Source: Flavivirga jejuensis (lineage in GTDB: Bacteria > Bacteroidota > Bacteroidia > Flavobacteriales > Flavobacteriaceae). From it: DNA of 64,000 nt. Below are positions 30,102-38,939 of this stretch, piece after piece (the stretch's first letter is position 1; every line of letters starts with the position of its first letter). Both the position numbers and the translations under genes were made by a program. The stretch is taken from positions 248,001 to 312,000 of the forward strand of contig NZ_JAUOEL010000008.1 in NCBI RefSeq assembly GCF_030540765.1, in the 5' to 3' direction. The notes beneath the pieces are model-generated. The model was not told where the DNA came from, did no database searches, and saw only the letters and a program-made list of their open reading frames with translations.

Positions 30102-30263
30102 TGAAGTGGTTTAAACTTTTTTGATTGAAGGGAGAAATAGCTATTTTATGGTCAATTGAAGCATTTTTTGCGATTCATAGTAGCTCTATGGATCAATAAA
30201 AAGGCGAAAATTGAGTAAAAAAGAGCATTTTGTAGCCAATTGAAAAAAGGTTAAACCACTTCA
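30102..30263. repeat. 162-bp imperfect palindromic element (MITE-like)
   Basis: Begins one base after the regulator stop. The ends TGAAGTGGTTTAAACTTTTT and AAAAAGGTTAAACCACTTCA are inverted copies over about 25 bp, and weaker complementarity continues through the middle (CATAG/CTATG around 30177-30191), so the whole piece can fold into one long hairpin. No clear target duplication. Could be a MITE or a large terminator; a related half-end (TGGTTTAAACTTTTTT) occurs at about 4470. Confidence 0.6.
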
Positions 30264-30276
30264 ATATATTCATTTC

Positions 30277-30286
30277 TTAAGACATC
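30277..30286. promoter_or_regulatory. Candidate operator TTAAGACATC, site 2
   Basis: Part of TTAAGA CA TCTTAA (30277-30290), a 6-bp inverted repeat 23 bp upstream of the -7 box of the AhpD-like gene. Same 10-mer as upstream of the Crp/Fnr gene. Confidence 0.4.
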
Positions 30287-30312
30287 TTAATTTTTACTAA
30301 TATCCTCTACCA

Positions 30313-30320
30313 TAACTTTG
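30313..30320 (+). promoter_or_regulatory. -7 box (TAACTTTG) of the AhpD-like gene
   Basis: Exact TAnnTTTG match 27 bp before the ATG at 30348. No good -33 TTG, consistent with an activator-dependent promoter. Confidence 0.5.
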
Positions 30321-30347
30321 TTTCAAAATAAAAAATAATATAATATT

Positions 30348-30809
30348 ATGGAACGAATTTCTTATACCGATATTCCAGAAGGCATGTTTGAAAACCTAAG
30401 AGTTATTGAAGACTCAATAAACAATTCATCATTAAACAATAAGTTCACAGAGCTCATAAAGCTTAGGGTTTCTCAAAAAAATGGTTGTGCCTATTGCGTA
30501 GATATGCATTATAAAGAATTAAAATATGCTGGTGAAACAGAATTACGCTTATCTTCTTTATGTGTATGGGAAGAAACCCCTTATTTTTCAAATAAAGAAA
30601 GAGCAGCGTTAAAATTTGCAGAGACGCTTACAAAAATAAATAGTGCGCCAATACCCGAAGAAGATTACACACCTTTATTAGATCATTTCAATAAAACAGA
30701 AATATGTTATTTAACCTTGGTTATAACACAAATAAATACATGGAATAGATTTATGAAAGTATGTCTATTCACTCCAGGGAATTATAAAATAGATCGTGAA
30801 GTGGTTTAA
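30348..30809 (+). CDS. Carboxymuconolactone decarboxylase (AhpD-like) family protein
   Basis: 153 aa all-helical protein. The redox/catalytic motif NGCAYCVDMH provides Cys47, Cys50 and His54 in the AhpD/CMD arrangement CxxCxxxH, followed by the typical helices (FSNKERAALKFAETLTKI). Members act as alkylhydroperoxidase partners or decarboxylases; the CxxC favours a redox role. Adjacent Crp/Fnr gene and shared motif suggest regulation by that protein. Confidence 0.9.
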   Translation: MERISYTDIPEGMFENLRVIEDSINNSSLNNKFTELIKLRVSQKNGCAYCVDMHYKELKYAGETELRLSSLCVWEETPYFSNKERAALKFAETLTKINSAPIPEEDYTPLLDHFNKTEICYLTLVITQINTWNRFMKVCLFTPGNYKIDREVV

Positions 30810-30842
30810 AATGTCATTAAAAACATTTCCTAAACCCAATAT

Positions 30843-30888
30843 AACATTCGATAAAAAGTAATATAACAATCCCTTTTTATCGAATGTT
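30843..30888. terminator. Hairpin terminator, 16-bp perfect stem
   Basis: AACATTCGATAAAAAG (30843-30858) pairs perfectly with CTTTTTATCGAATGTT (30873-30888); 14-nt loop. 33 bp after the AhpD-like gene, before lpxD. Confidence 0.7.
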
Positions 30889-30982
30889 TGTATTTAATAT
30901 GTATGATTTCTAAAAAAAATGTGGATTTTATTTTATTTCTATTAGATTTACAAATACTTTAACCTATAACAAGAAAACACTA

Positions 30983-31975
30983 ATGACATCGTATACTATT
31001 AAAGAAATCAATGCTATTTTAAAAGGGGAATTAATAGGAAACACAACACAATCGATTGAGGGACCAGAACACTTACAAAATGCTGGTACGAATCATATAA
31101 CCTTTATTGGAAGCACAAAATATGTTAAGCTTTGGGCAGACTCTAAAGCCTGTGCTGCTATAGTAAACGATAATTTAAATATAGAACCAGGAGAAGGTCG
31201 TGCCTTAATTAAGGTGAAAAATGCTGATTTAGCTATGGCTAAAATTTTAGAACTTTTCAATCCACCTACTCCAGAATTCGATGCCGATATTCATCCTACA
31301 GCAGTTATTCATGACACAGCAAAAATTGGAGATGGTTGCAAAATTGGAGCCAATTGCTACGTTGGTAAAAATGTAGAATTGGGTGACGGTGTAATTTTAT
31401 ACCCTAACGTCTGTGTTTTTGACGAAACAACCATTGGTAATAATACCATTGCTTGGTCTGGCACGGTTATTAGAGAGTACTGTATTATTGGTAGTCATTG
31501 TATCTTTCATACTAATGTAAGTATTGGAGCAGATGGTTTTGGGTATCGTCCAAGTGACGATGGACACGGACTCGTTAAAATACCACAAATTGGTAATGTT
31601 ATTATTGGTCATTATGTCGAAATTGGAGCTAATTCTTGTGTAGATCGCGCCAAATTCAGCTCAACTATTGTTGGTGATGGCTGTAAAATAGACAACTTAG
31701 TACAAATAGCACATAATAGTATTATGGGACGCTTTTGCATTATGGCAGGACATAGTGGACTTGCTGGTTCTGTAACTTTAGGCGATGGTGTTATTATTGG
31801 AGGAAGTGCTTCTATTAAAGATCACACTACTATAGAATCTGGTGCTACTGTAGGTGCAGGTTCTGGTGTTATGAATAATGTAAAAGCTGGAGAAACTGTT
31901 TTAGGGTATCCTGCACAAGATGCCAGAGATATGTTAAAACAATGGGTTGCCATGCGAAGACTTGCTAAAAAGTAA
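30983..31975 (+). CDS. lpxD: UDP-3-O-(3-hydroxyacyl)glucosamine N-acyltransferase
   Basis: Third step of lipid A synthesis. 330 aa: N-terminal uridine-binding domain (about 1-100), then left-handed beta-helix of hexapeptide repeats (about 105-300, e.g. IGDGCKIGANCYVGKNVELG, IGGSASIKDHTTI), and a C-terminal helix (AQDARDMLKQWVAMRRL). The catalytic histidine is in the segment LVQIAHNSIMGR. Length is normal. Followed by a hairpin. Confidence 0.93.
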   Translation: MTSYTIKEINAILKGELIGNTTQSIEGPEHLQNAGTNHITFIGSTKYVKLWADSKACAAIVNDNLNIEPGEGRALIKVKNADLAMAKILELFNPPTPEFDADIHPTAVIHDTAKIGDGCKIGANCYVGKNVELGDGVILYPNVCVFDETTIGNNTIAWSGTVIREYCIIGSHCIFHTNVSIGADGFGYRPSDDGHGLVKIPQIGNVIIGHYVEIGANSCVDRAKFSSTIVGDGCKIDNLVQIAHNSIMGRFCIMAGHSGLAGSVTLGDGVIIGGSASIKDHTTIESGATVGAGSGVMNNVKAGETVLGYPAQDARDMLKQWVAMRRLAKK

Positions 31976-31983
31976 GTTTTAAT

Positions 31984-32013
31984 TCTACAAAACTTTTATT
32001 GTTTTTTTGTAGA
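31984..32013. terminator. Hairpin after lpxD
   Basis: TCTACAAAA (31984-31992) and TTTTGTAGA (32005-32013) are exact complements; T-rich right arm. 9 bp after the stop. Confidence 0.5.
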
Positions 32014-32520
32014 TATATAATTTGAATATATATACTAATACTAGTAAACATATTTATATGTTTTAAGTATGTTTTTCACTGAAAACAAGAGTATAAAAAA
32101 CGAAACTATCCCTATGGGCTTCCAGTCTGTAGGGTCGTTTTGGAAGACTGAAAGTATACTTCGTGACATAGCATAACAAAAAAAAAGAATAAACATGGTA
32201 AAACTGAATCCCTGTGATTCCGTGTCATTTTTTAAGCTGAAAGCGAAATACACTAAAGTACATCGTTTTATCTACAGTTGAGACCAATAATAAAACCATT
32301 CAAAATCATGGCACCACTCTAAATTTATCAATAGCGATGTTTTTTTTATTACTAATACAAAAACAACAACGATTACACATCATAAAAACCTCAAAATAAG
32401 ATAATTACACTTACTACAATTCACCGAACAAAAGCCATCAAGGACTTTTATTTAAAACATTGTTACTTATTTGAACGCAACCACATAACAAAAATGCCAT
32501 CTATAGAAAAAATATTTGTT
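32014..32520. other. Intergenic region without a gene
   Basis: 507 bp. Contains AACTATCCCTATGGGCTTCC-type sequence (about 32105-32135) whose inverse-complement relative occurs near 37428-37460, so it may be a decayed intergenic repeat. No supported ORF. Confidence 0.4.
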
Positions 32521-32946
32521 ATGAAAAGAATACTGATTTTAACCTTAATTGGACTTGCTAATTTAAATTGCTCAAACGATGACGATAATGGAAATCAAAA
32601 TAATCGTGATTTTGAAACAGTCATAAGTGCTGAACAATATGAGAATGCAGCATCCGACCAACTGACAATTAATAATTTGGAAATAGAAAATAATTGTTTG
32701 AAAATTAATTTTAGCTCAGGTGGTTGTGATGGAAACTCATGGGAAATTAAATTAATAGATTCTGAAGATATTTTAGAGTCCAATCCACCTCAAAGAAATT
32801 TAAGATTGTCTTTAAAAAACGAAGAAGCTTGTCTTGCTCTCATCACAGAGGAATTGACTTTTGATATTTCGAATTTGCAAATTGACGGAAATCAGGTGCT
32901 ATTAAATATTACCAATTCTGATGAGAACATTTTATATGAATATTAA
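32521..32946 (+). CDS. Small lipoprotein, unknown function
   Basis: Start placed at ATG 32521 (MKRILILTLIGLANLNC), which gives a signal sequence and lipobox at Cys17; the in-frame ATG at 32494 would bury it. Mature part begins SNDDDNGNQ and is predicted beta-rich (LEIENNCLKINFSSGGCDG, IKLIDSEDILE) with three cysteines. No family recognised. Followed directly by repeat-rich DNA. Confidence 0.65.
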   Translation: MKRILILTLIGLANLNCSNDDDNGNQNNRDFETVISAEQYENAASDQLTINNLEIENNCLKINFSSGGCDGNSWEIKLIDSEDILESNPPQRNLRLSLKNEEACLALITEELTFDISNLQIDGNQVLLNITNSDENILYEY

Positions 32947-33142
32947 AAACGGCACATCACCCTCGTAATCGTTGCACAAGGCTCTAAAAACACATCATTA
33001 AAAACAAAGAGGCTGTCTAAAAAAGGGGATTCTGAATGCCATGAAAAATCTCTAAAAATTTTAATATTTTGATTTTTAGATAAAAAAATATTCGCTTTGC
33101 TACCATTGACGTTTTTATACAAACACCTAGCTTTCAGCTGTT

Positions 33143-33207
33143 TGTCATTCAGATCACAGCGAAGAATCTTTATCATTAATCTCTAAAGATTCTTCAGTCG
33201 TAAGCTT
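33143..33207. repeat. Interspersed intergenic repeat, copy A
   Basis: Starts TGTCATTCAGA and contains CAGCGAAGAATCTTTAT and CTAAAGATTCTTCAGTCGTA (inner GAATCTTTA/TAAAGATTC palindrome). The right end is diverged. Preceded by CTACCATTGACG as in copies B and C. Confidence 0.65.
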
Positions 33208-33290
33208 CGCTTATATCTTCAAACAAAATATATTTTGTTTTCGATAGCCTACCATTGACGTGTTTTATAAACAGCTAACTTTCAATTACT

Positions 33291-33367
33291 TGTCATTCAG
33301 AGCGCAGCGAAGAATCTTTATAATTAATCTCTAAAGATTCTTCAGTCGTACCTCCTTCTGAATGACA
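33291..33367. repeat. Interspersed intergenic repeat, copy B
   Basis: Complete copy: TGTCATTCAGAGCGCAGCGA at the left, TTCTGAATGACA at the right, forming inverted ends around the GAATCTTTA/TAAAGATTC core. Also preceded by TACCATTGACG and followed by CCCAATTACGTCATT, as copy C is. Confidence 0.75.
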
Positions 33368-33530
33368 CCCAATTACGTCATTCCCTCCACTTGAGAAATT
33401 TTTGGTCTAATGCCTCTGAATGACACCTCTGGGCTTGCCCTATGGTCTGCTATTAACGATTATTGAGTCTTTAAAACGTTATAAATAACTTATTACGGGC
33501 ATCAATATTTGTGTCCAGACGGTAGGATTT

Positions 33531-33560
33531 AAGTAAGGGTCGGAGAATTTTTAGATTAAA
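33531..33560 (+). other. Fragment of the structured leader family (3' end only)
   Basis: GGTCGGAGAATTTTTAGATT resembles the 3' end of the leader at 37515-37622 (GGTCTGAGAATTTTTAGATT); the hairpin part is absent. No plus-strand gene follows directly, so likely a decayed copy. Confidence 0.4.
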
Positions 33561-33602
33561 CTTCAGAACAGGTCTCGCCCCCAATAAGCACCCAATATAC
33601 AG

Positions 33603-34358
33603 CTACTCCAACCAAGCCTTAAACTCTTTAACACGTTCTCGGGCTACAATAACATCTTGCTCATTATAAGATTTTAGTTTTATTTGTAAACGCGAGTTCG
33701 TATAGCTTACCATATCTTTTATAGCATGTATGTTTACAAAGAATTTTCGGTTAATACGAAAAAAAGTTTGAGGTTCTAATTCGTTTTCCAAATGTTCTAG
33801 CGTGGTATCTAAAAGATAATTTCTTCCTTCTGTAGTATATAAATACGTGCCTTTATTTTCACTATAAAAACACTCTATATCATCAATATTAATAAGTTTT
33901 AAATGCTGTCCTACTTTTACCGAAAAGCGCTTTTTATATTCACGGTCTATAGGGTTTACTAAAAGTTTTTTAATATCGTTAAAATCTAAAGTTACGGCCT
34001 GTTTTTGGGGCGTTCGTTCTTGATATTTTTCTACAGCAATTGCCAAATCGTTTTCATCAATGGGTTTTAATAAATAATCTATACTATTCAATTTAAAGGC
34101 TTGTAATGCATACTCATCATAAGCTGTGGTGAAAATAACAGCACTTTTAATGTCTATAGATTCGAAAATTTCGAATGATAAGCCATCACTTAATTGAATA
34201 TCGAGAAAAATTAAGTCGGGATGTACATTATTTTGAAACCATTGTATCGATTCTTCAACAGAATGCAACATAGTATTGGTCTTTATATTTAAAATGTTCA
34301 ACATACGCTGCAAGCGTCTTGCCGAGGGTTTCTCATCTTCTATAATAATTACATTCAT
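33603..34358 (-). CDS. LytTR-family response regulator
   Basis: 251 aa. Receiver domain (about 1-118) with acidic pocket Glu7-Asp8 and phospho-acceptor Asp53 in LIFLDIQLSD, and the switch TTAYDEYALQAFKLN; LytTR DNA-binding domain (about 145-250, KRFSVKVGQHLKLI, FFRINRKFFVNIHAI). Paired with the LytS-type kinase encoded upstream on the same strand (35197-36540), separated by two 2TM genes and a 177-bp gap. Confidence 0.93.
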   Translation of the reverse strand: MNVIIIEDEKPSARRLQRMLNILNIKTNTMLHSVEESIQWFQNNVHPDLIFLDIQLSDGLSFEIFESIDIKSAVIFTTAYDEYALQAFKLNSIDYLLKPIDENDLAIAVEKYQERTPQKQAVTLDFNDIKKLLVNPIDREYKKRFSVKVGQHLKLINIDDIECFYSENKGTYLYTTEGRNYLLDTTLEHLENELEPQTFFRINRKFFVNIHAIKDMVSYTNSRLQIKLKSYNEQDVIVARERVKEFKAWLE

Positions 34359-34535
34359 GTCTTTTCTTTTCTATATATAATTGTCTTAATAAATTGGAGG
34401 ATTTCGAATTTACTCCTTTCTATTGGGAGATCCTTGCCGTAGTTTATCTTGAGTTTTTAGAAATCAAAAACAGACTATATCGAACGAAAGGCAGGAATAA
34501 TAGAGCAAAAATATTACCTAATAAAGAATACAACG

Positions 34536-34865
34536 CTATTCCCAACGTTTTTTATCTTTATTCATATACTCATCTATCTTACGCGCTTCCCATTTTTTTC
34601 CAAAAAACAAGTTTTTTCCAAACACACTTAAAGCATGAAAACCTAAGCCTATACCCCAAAAAAGTGGCGTAGAAAATGTACCAAAATGCCAGAAATTACC
34701 ATCAGATTTTAAAACAATCATAACAAAAATAAATATGTTTACCATAACATACCAGAACGCATGCCAATAAAAACCTTTAATAGCTTTTAGCCTTTTTTGA
34801 GCCCTTAAATAAGCGTCTGCTTTTTTATACTCATTAGAAGATTCATTAAAATCTATATTTTCCAT
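34536..34865 (-). CDS. 2TM-domain protein
   Basis: 109 aa with two transmembrane helices (about 34-52, FWYVMVNIFIFVMIVLKSDG; and 65-82, TPLFWGIGLGFHALSVFG) flanked by the typical 2TM ends: YKKADAYLRAQKRLKAIKGF before and FFGKKWEARKIDEYM after. Paralogue of the next gene and of the C-terminus of the kinase. Likely part of the same signalling operon; molecular role unknown. Confidence 0.85.
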   Translation of the reverse strand: MENIDFNESSNEYKKADAYLRAQKRLKAIKGFYWHAFWYVMVNIFIFVMIVLKSDGNFWHFGTFSTPLFWGIGLGFHALSVFGKNLFFGKKWEARKIDEYMNKDKKRWE

Positions 34866-34876
34866 CTTAATTTAAT

Positions 34877-35206
34877 TTATTTCCAATGTTTCTTTTCTTC
34901 TGCGTCTATAAACTCTTGCATTTTTCTTTCTTCCCATTGTCTCCCTAAAATACCATTGTTTACAAACGTATGATACGCTTGAAACCCTAAGCCTATCCCC
35001 CAACCTGCCATTGGAAACCAAAACCATTGAAATTCCCAAAATGTTTTGTAATTAATAAAAACTAAAAAAGGAATTACTAAACAATAGGCTATTAAGCTAT
35101 AATAAAACTCTTTAAGGTCTTTTACTCTTTTAGTCGCTCTTAAATAGGTACTATCAACTTCTGTATCTGATAATTTTTTCATGACCTTCTTTTTATTTAA
35201 TTCCAA
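34877..35206 (-). CDS. 2TM-domain protein
   Basis: 109 aa, two membrane helices (YYSLIAYCLVIPFLVFINYK and WFWFPMAGWGIGLGFQAYHT) with the 2TM flanks TYLRATKRVKDLKEF and RQWEERKMQEFIDAEE. Very close in sequence to the kinase C-terminal 2TM domain (shared LVIPFLxFINY and WEFQWFWFPM), so a recent duplication. The gene overlaps the kinase gene by 10 bp, implying coupled translation. Confidence 0.88.
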   Translation of the reverse strand: MELNKKKVMKKLSDTEVDSTYLRATKRVKDLKEFYYSLIAYCLVIPFLVFINYKTFWEFQWFWFPMAGWGIGLGFQAYHTFVNNGILGRQWEERKMQEFIDAEEKKHWK

Positions 35207-36540
35207 TGTGTGTTATTATCTTCTTCTCGCATGTATTTCTCAATTTTACGTTTTTCCCAGTCTCTACCAAAAACGCCATTATTAACAAAAACTCTAAAGG
35301 CTTGAATCGCCAAACCAATCCCCCAACCAAACATGGGAAACCAAAACCATTGAAATTCCCATGAAGTTCGATAGTTTATAAATATTAAAAACGGGATGAC
35401 TAAGCAATAAGACACTAAGCTATAGTAAAAACCTTTAAGCTCTTCTACATGATTACGTGCCCGTACATAACTATCGTCTATTTGTGTTTGTGATTTTGAT
35501 CTCATAACTGATATTTGTTTTGTAAGCATTGGTATGGCCACAGCAAACCTGCTTGCTTCTTTATTAATATCTACTTTTTTATTCGTTAATAAATCATAAC
35601 GTTGCATGATATTACTTAACCCTACACCGCTACCCTTTTTTACTATTTGTTTTGGTTGTAAATTATTTTCGACAACCAAATTATCCCTGTCTTCATAAAT
35701 CTTTATATGTAACGGTTTACTAGATGTTACCATATTATGTTTTACCGCATTTTCTAAAAGTAATTGTAGCGATAGTGGCACGACTTTACTTTCTGGGTTC
35801 GATGCTCTTTCTGGCATATCGAAAACAATACTGTCTTCAAAACGCATTTTGAGCAAAGACATATACGTTTTCGCAAATTGTAACTCCTCATCAACAGTTA
35901 CTAATTCTTTATCTTTTTGTTCTAAAACATAACGATATACTTTAGATAAAGAGGTTGTGAATTTTTGTGCATTATCTGGATTTTCCTCAATTAAACTAGT
36001 TAGTACATTTAAGCTATTGAATAAAAAATGCGGATCTAATTGATTTTTTAAGGCATCAAATTTAGCACTTGCTGTACCAGCAATTACTTTTTGTTCTTTT
36101 ATTCTATTTTGTTGATACTTATTATAGAAATAAACAACATGAAAAATGATAACAATCGTTAAGGTTACCCATAAACCGAATTGATACGCTTTAAACGTTT
36201 CATTTGAAATAAAATCTTGAAACGATTTGCCCTCCAGACTTAAAGACGTAATCATTCTTAAAACAAACAGGCCAATTAGTGTAATTATAGTAGAACCCAA
36301 AATTCCAAGAATAGTACGCTTTACAGTATCTTCTTTTTTCCAATTAAGGTTATTAAAGTAATTGAAAAAGTACAGGTTAGAAAACCCTAAAACAAAAGTA
36401 TACAACTGATTAATAACAAACTCAATTAAAAAATCGTTAATACTATTGTATTCAAATCCATCTGAAAGAAAATTGCCAATAACAAAGATGACACATCCAA
36501 TAAAAAATGTAATAAAGATATTTTTAACTGTTTTTGTCAT
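35197..36540 (-). CDS. LytS-type sensor histidine kinase fused to a C-terminal 2TM domain
   Basis: 447 aa. Four N-terminal membrane helices (about 7-140), His_kinase domain with LDPHFLFNSLNVL (His171), an HATPase region with LLLENAVKHNM and the G-box GSGVGLSNIMQRYDLL (about 225-335). Residues 346-447 form a complete 2TM domain after an internal Met346 (codon at 35505-35503). Partner of the LytTR regulator. Whether the 2TM part is also made separately from the internal start is open. Fusion is clearly in one frame with no frameshift. Confidence 0.92.
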   Translation of the reverse strand: MTKTVKNIFITFFIGCVIFVIGNFLSDGFEYNSINDFLIEFVINQLYTFVLGFSNLYFFNYFNNLNWKKEDTVKRTILGILGSTIITLIGLFVLRMITSLSLEGKSFQDFISNETFKAYQFGLWVTLTIVIIFHVVYFYNKYQQNRIKEQKVIAGTASAKFDALKNQLDPHFLFNSLNVLTSLIEENPDNAQKFTTSLSKVYRYVLEQKDKELVTVDEELQFAKTYMSLLKMRFEDSIVFDMPERASNPESKVVPLSLQLLLENAVKHNMVTSSKPLHIKIYEDRDNLVVENNLQPKQIVKKGSGVGLSNIMQRYDLLTNKKVDINKEASRFAVAIPMLTKQISVMRSKSQTQIDDSYVRARNHVEELKGFYYSLVSYCLVIPFLIFINYRTSWEFQWFWFPMFGWGIGLAIQAFRVFVNNGVFGRDWEKRKIEKYMREEDNNTHWN

Positions 36541-36630
36541 AATACTTTTTATTAGTCCACGCTTATCTCATGGCAGGCTAATCTCGATTTTTAGCTGGAT
36601 CTAGGTTTATTACCTCTTATTCTATTTCGT

Positions 36631-37257
36631 TTATTTTCCGCAAGACTCTACTAATACTTGAACCGCTCTGTCTTTACCCCAATTAGGATGAAATGGCGTT
36701 TCTGGCTTAAAGTTAGCAAAAAGTTCTATGGCGCTTTCTATATCTTTACAAAAAGGCATTATATCTTGCCCAAAATAGCGTGCACTGCCCATATCCCATT
36801 CTGCTTTACTAAAAACAACTCTTGGATTTTCTGGTGCTATTTCTGCTGCTTTTGTGTATAATTCGACTACCTTTCCAGATAAAGTCATACCATAAGTAGC
36901 ACCATCAAAAGCAACCCAAGCGGTATGTAACAATGCTTGTAATACCAAAATCTCTGGGTTATTTTTAGAAATCGCCGTAGCATCGTTAATTAAATCTTGT
37001 GCTTTTTTTAATTGTGCAGTTAGTTTCTCTTTGTCTTTTTCTCCAAAACTACCAATAATATTAATTTGTGCTGCATAATAAGGTGGCAACCAATTATCTG
37101 ACTCTGCTTTAGCAATGCGTTCAAACATATTTGATGCTTCTATTGGAGAATTGCTCCCCCAGAGCCCAAAAGCCTTTTGCATCCCTTTTTCGTAATTAGT
37201 TTGAGAATGTACAAAACCTGATATTAATAGTGTTGCAATAATAATTAAATGTTTCAT
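36631..37257 (-). CDS. Secreted TPR-like protein
   Basis: 208 aa, signal peptide MKHLIIIATLLISGFVHSQ. Helical repeats of TPR character: NMFERIAKAESDNWLPPYYA, KAQDLINDATAISKNNPEIL, VELYTKAAEIAPENPRVVFS. 90 bp upstream of the kinase gene on the same strand, perhaps in the same operon. No enzymatic motif; protein-protein interaction inferred. Confidence 0.72.
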   Translation of the reverse strand: MKHLIIIATLLISGFVHSQTNYEKGMQKAFGLWGSNSPIEASNMFERIAKAESDNWLPPYYAAQINIIGSFGEKDKEKLTAQLKKAQDLINDATAISKNNPEILVLQALLHTAWVAFDGATYGMTLSGKVVELYTKAAEIAPENPRVVFSKAEWDMGSARYFGQDIMPFCKDIESAIELFANFKPETPFHPNWGKDRAVQVLVESCGK

Positions 37258-37514
37258 CTGTTTGTGTTTATAGTTTTATAGTGAAGCAAAGATCTTATGC
37301 GATCCCTTCTTTTTAAAAACCAACTTACCGAATTGTTATTTTTTCTAGATGAAATGTTAAACTCTAACTATTCGTATTTAAAAGTTATTAAATTAGTAGG
37401 GAATAAAAAAATTCTTGAAACTGGCTACTCCCCAGACAAGCCATAGGGATATTTCGTTAGTTTCATACCCAATCAAGTTGAGCACAGGTTTTACCTTTAG
37501 AGGCAAAAACCAAG

Positions 37515-37622
37515 TTTTGTTATTTTACTTCACCCAGAACTGCAAAAAAGCGGTTCTGCCTCCTCCAAAGGAAAGGTAAATAGGAAACTCCGCCTCAAGG
37601 GTCTGAGAATTTTTAGATTAAA
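37515..37622 (+). ncRNA. Structured leader element, copy 2 (upstream of esterase gene)
   Basis: Begins TTTTGTTATTTTACTTCACC. AGAACTGC / GCGGTTCT is the same hairpin as in copy 1 with one G-T wobble, loop shorter by two A. TTTAC / GTAAA closes it. Ends GAGAATTTTTAGATTAAAT 11 nt before the ATG at 37634. Strong similarity to 6872-6984 across the whole length. Confidence 0.5.
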
Positions 37623-37633
37623 TAAAAGCAAGT

Positions 37634-38875
37634 ATGAAAAAATCAATCGTTCTCTTTCTAATTCTAACATTTGGTAGTTTATTAAATATAAGTCATGCTC
37701 AAATTATAACTCAAAACAATAATATTGTTCTGGGTACTTTAGATAGCTTACAATCTACTACGCTTAATGAGCTGCGTAAAATTTGGGTGCATGTTCCGAA
37801 TACAAAAAAAGGATCTAATGAAAAATTCCCTGTCGTTTATTTATTAGATGGCGATTCACATTTTGTTTCTGTTACAGGTATGATTCATCAGTTAAGCACT
37901 ATAAACGGTAATACTATTGTACCAAAAATGATAGTAGTAGCTATTCCTAATACAGATAGGATGCGTGATTTAACACCCTCGCATGTTAAAAACAATAACC
38001 GCCCTAATACTTCTGGTGGTGGTGAAAATTTTATGGATTTTTTAGAAAACGAACTTATTCCATATATAAACAGTAAATATCCAACAAGTCAACATCGTAC
38101 ACTTATAGGACATTCCTTAGGAGGTTTAACGTCTATTAACACATTACTTAAACGACCGCATCTTTTTAATAACTACGTAGCCATAGATCCAAGCCTTTGG
38201 TGGGATAAAAACCTTGTTTTAGAAGCATCTAAAAGCATTTTAAAAACAAAATCTTTTAAAGAAAAATCACTTTTTGTAGGTATCGCTAACACGATGCCAA
38301 AAGACATGACTTTTAAAGCCTTAAAAAAAGATACTAACGTTAATACAAATCACATGAGAGCTATATTAGAATTTTGTGAAACGGTGATTCCTAATTCTAA
38401 AACCCATTTAAATTTCGATTATAAATATTACGAAAACGACACACATAGTAGTGTTCCTTTAATTACTGAATATGATGCTTTTCATTTTCTGTTTTCCTGG
38501 TACAACATAGGCGATAAGTTTAATATTATTATTGATAAAAATACATCAACAGAAAAAGCACTAAACATTATAACAGAACATTACCAAACGATATCTAAAA
38601 AAATAGGGCAAAGTGTACCTCCTAGTGAGGCTATGGTAAATCAATTAGGATACGGTTTTATGAACCAAAAAATGACGGATAAAGCATTCTCTTTTTTTAA
38701 ACTGAATGTTGAAAATTTCCCAAATAGTTCAAACGTTTATGATTCATTAGGAGATTTTTATACTGCACAACACGACATAAAAAATGCTATAAAATCTTAT
38801 ACTAAAGCGATGAAGACAAACGGCGGTAATGATTATTCTCAAGAAAAACTAGACAAATTAAGAGCAGAAAGATGA
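37634..38875 (+). CDS. Secreted alpha/beta-hydrolase esterase with C-terminal TPR-like part
   Basis: 413 aa. Signal peptide ends in SHAQ (residue 23). Esterase of the Fes/IroE/esterase-D type: FPVVYLLDGDSHF (about 65-77), nucleophile Ser161 in LIGHSLGGLTSI, and a histidine in NDTHSSVPL near residue 275. Residues about 325-405 are TPR-like (QLGYGFMNQKMTDKAFSFFK, YDSLGDFYTAQHDIKNAI). Related enzymes cleave siderophore or acyl esters; substrate unknown. Preceded by the structured leader. Confidence 0.87.
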   Translation: MKKSIVLFLILTFGSLLNISHAQIITQNNNIVLGTLDSLQSTTLNELRKIWVHVPNTKKGSNEKFPVVYLLDGDSHFVSVTGMIHQLSTINGNTIVPKMIVVAIPNTDRMRDLTPSHVKNNNRPNTSGGGENFMDFLENELIPYINSKYPTSQHRTLIGHSLGGLTSINTLLKRPHLFNNYVAIDPSLWWDKNLVLEASKSILKTKSFKEKSLFVGIANTMPKDMTFKALKKDTNVNTNHMRAILEFCETVIPNSKTHLNFDYKYYENDTHSSVPLITEYDAFHFLFSWYNIGDKFNIIIDKNTSTEKALNIITEHYQTISKKIGQSVPPSEAMVNQLGYGFMNQKMTDKAFSFFKLNVENFPNSSNVYDSLGDFYTAQHDIKNAIKSYTKAMKTNGGNDYSQEKLDKLRAER

Positions 38876-38939
38876 TTAAAATACTGTAAAGCATTGGAAC
38901 TAATTATCTTTGGAGTGATTTAAGCTAAAAAAAAGATGA

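Noticed and set aside
32041-32253. Minus-strand 70-codon frame after lpxD
   Set aside because: No start context or family; region looks like decayed repeat sequence.
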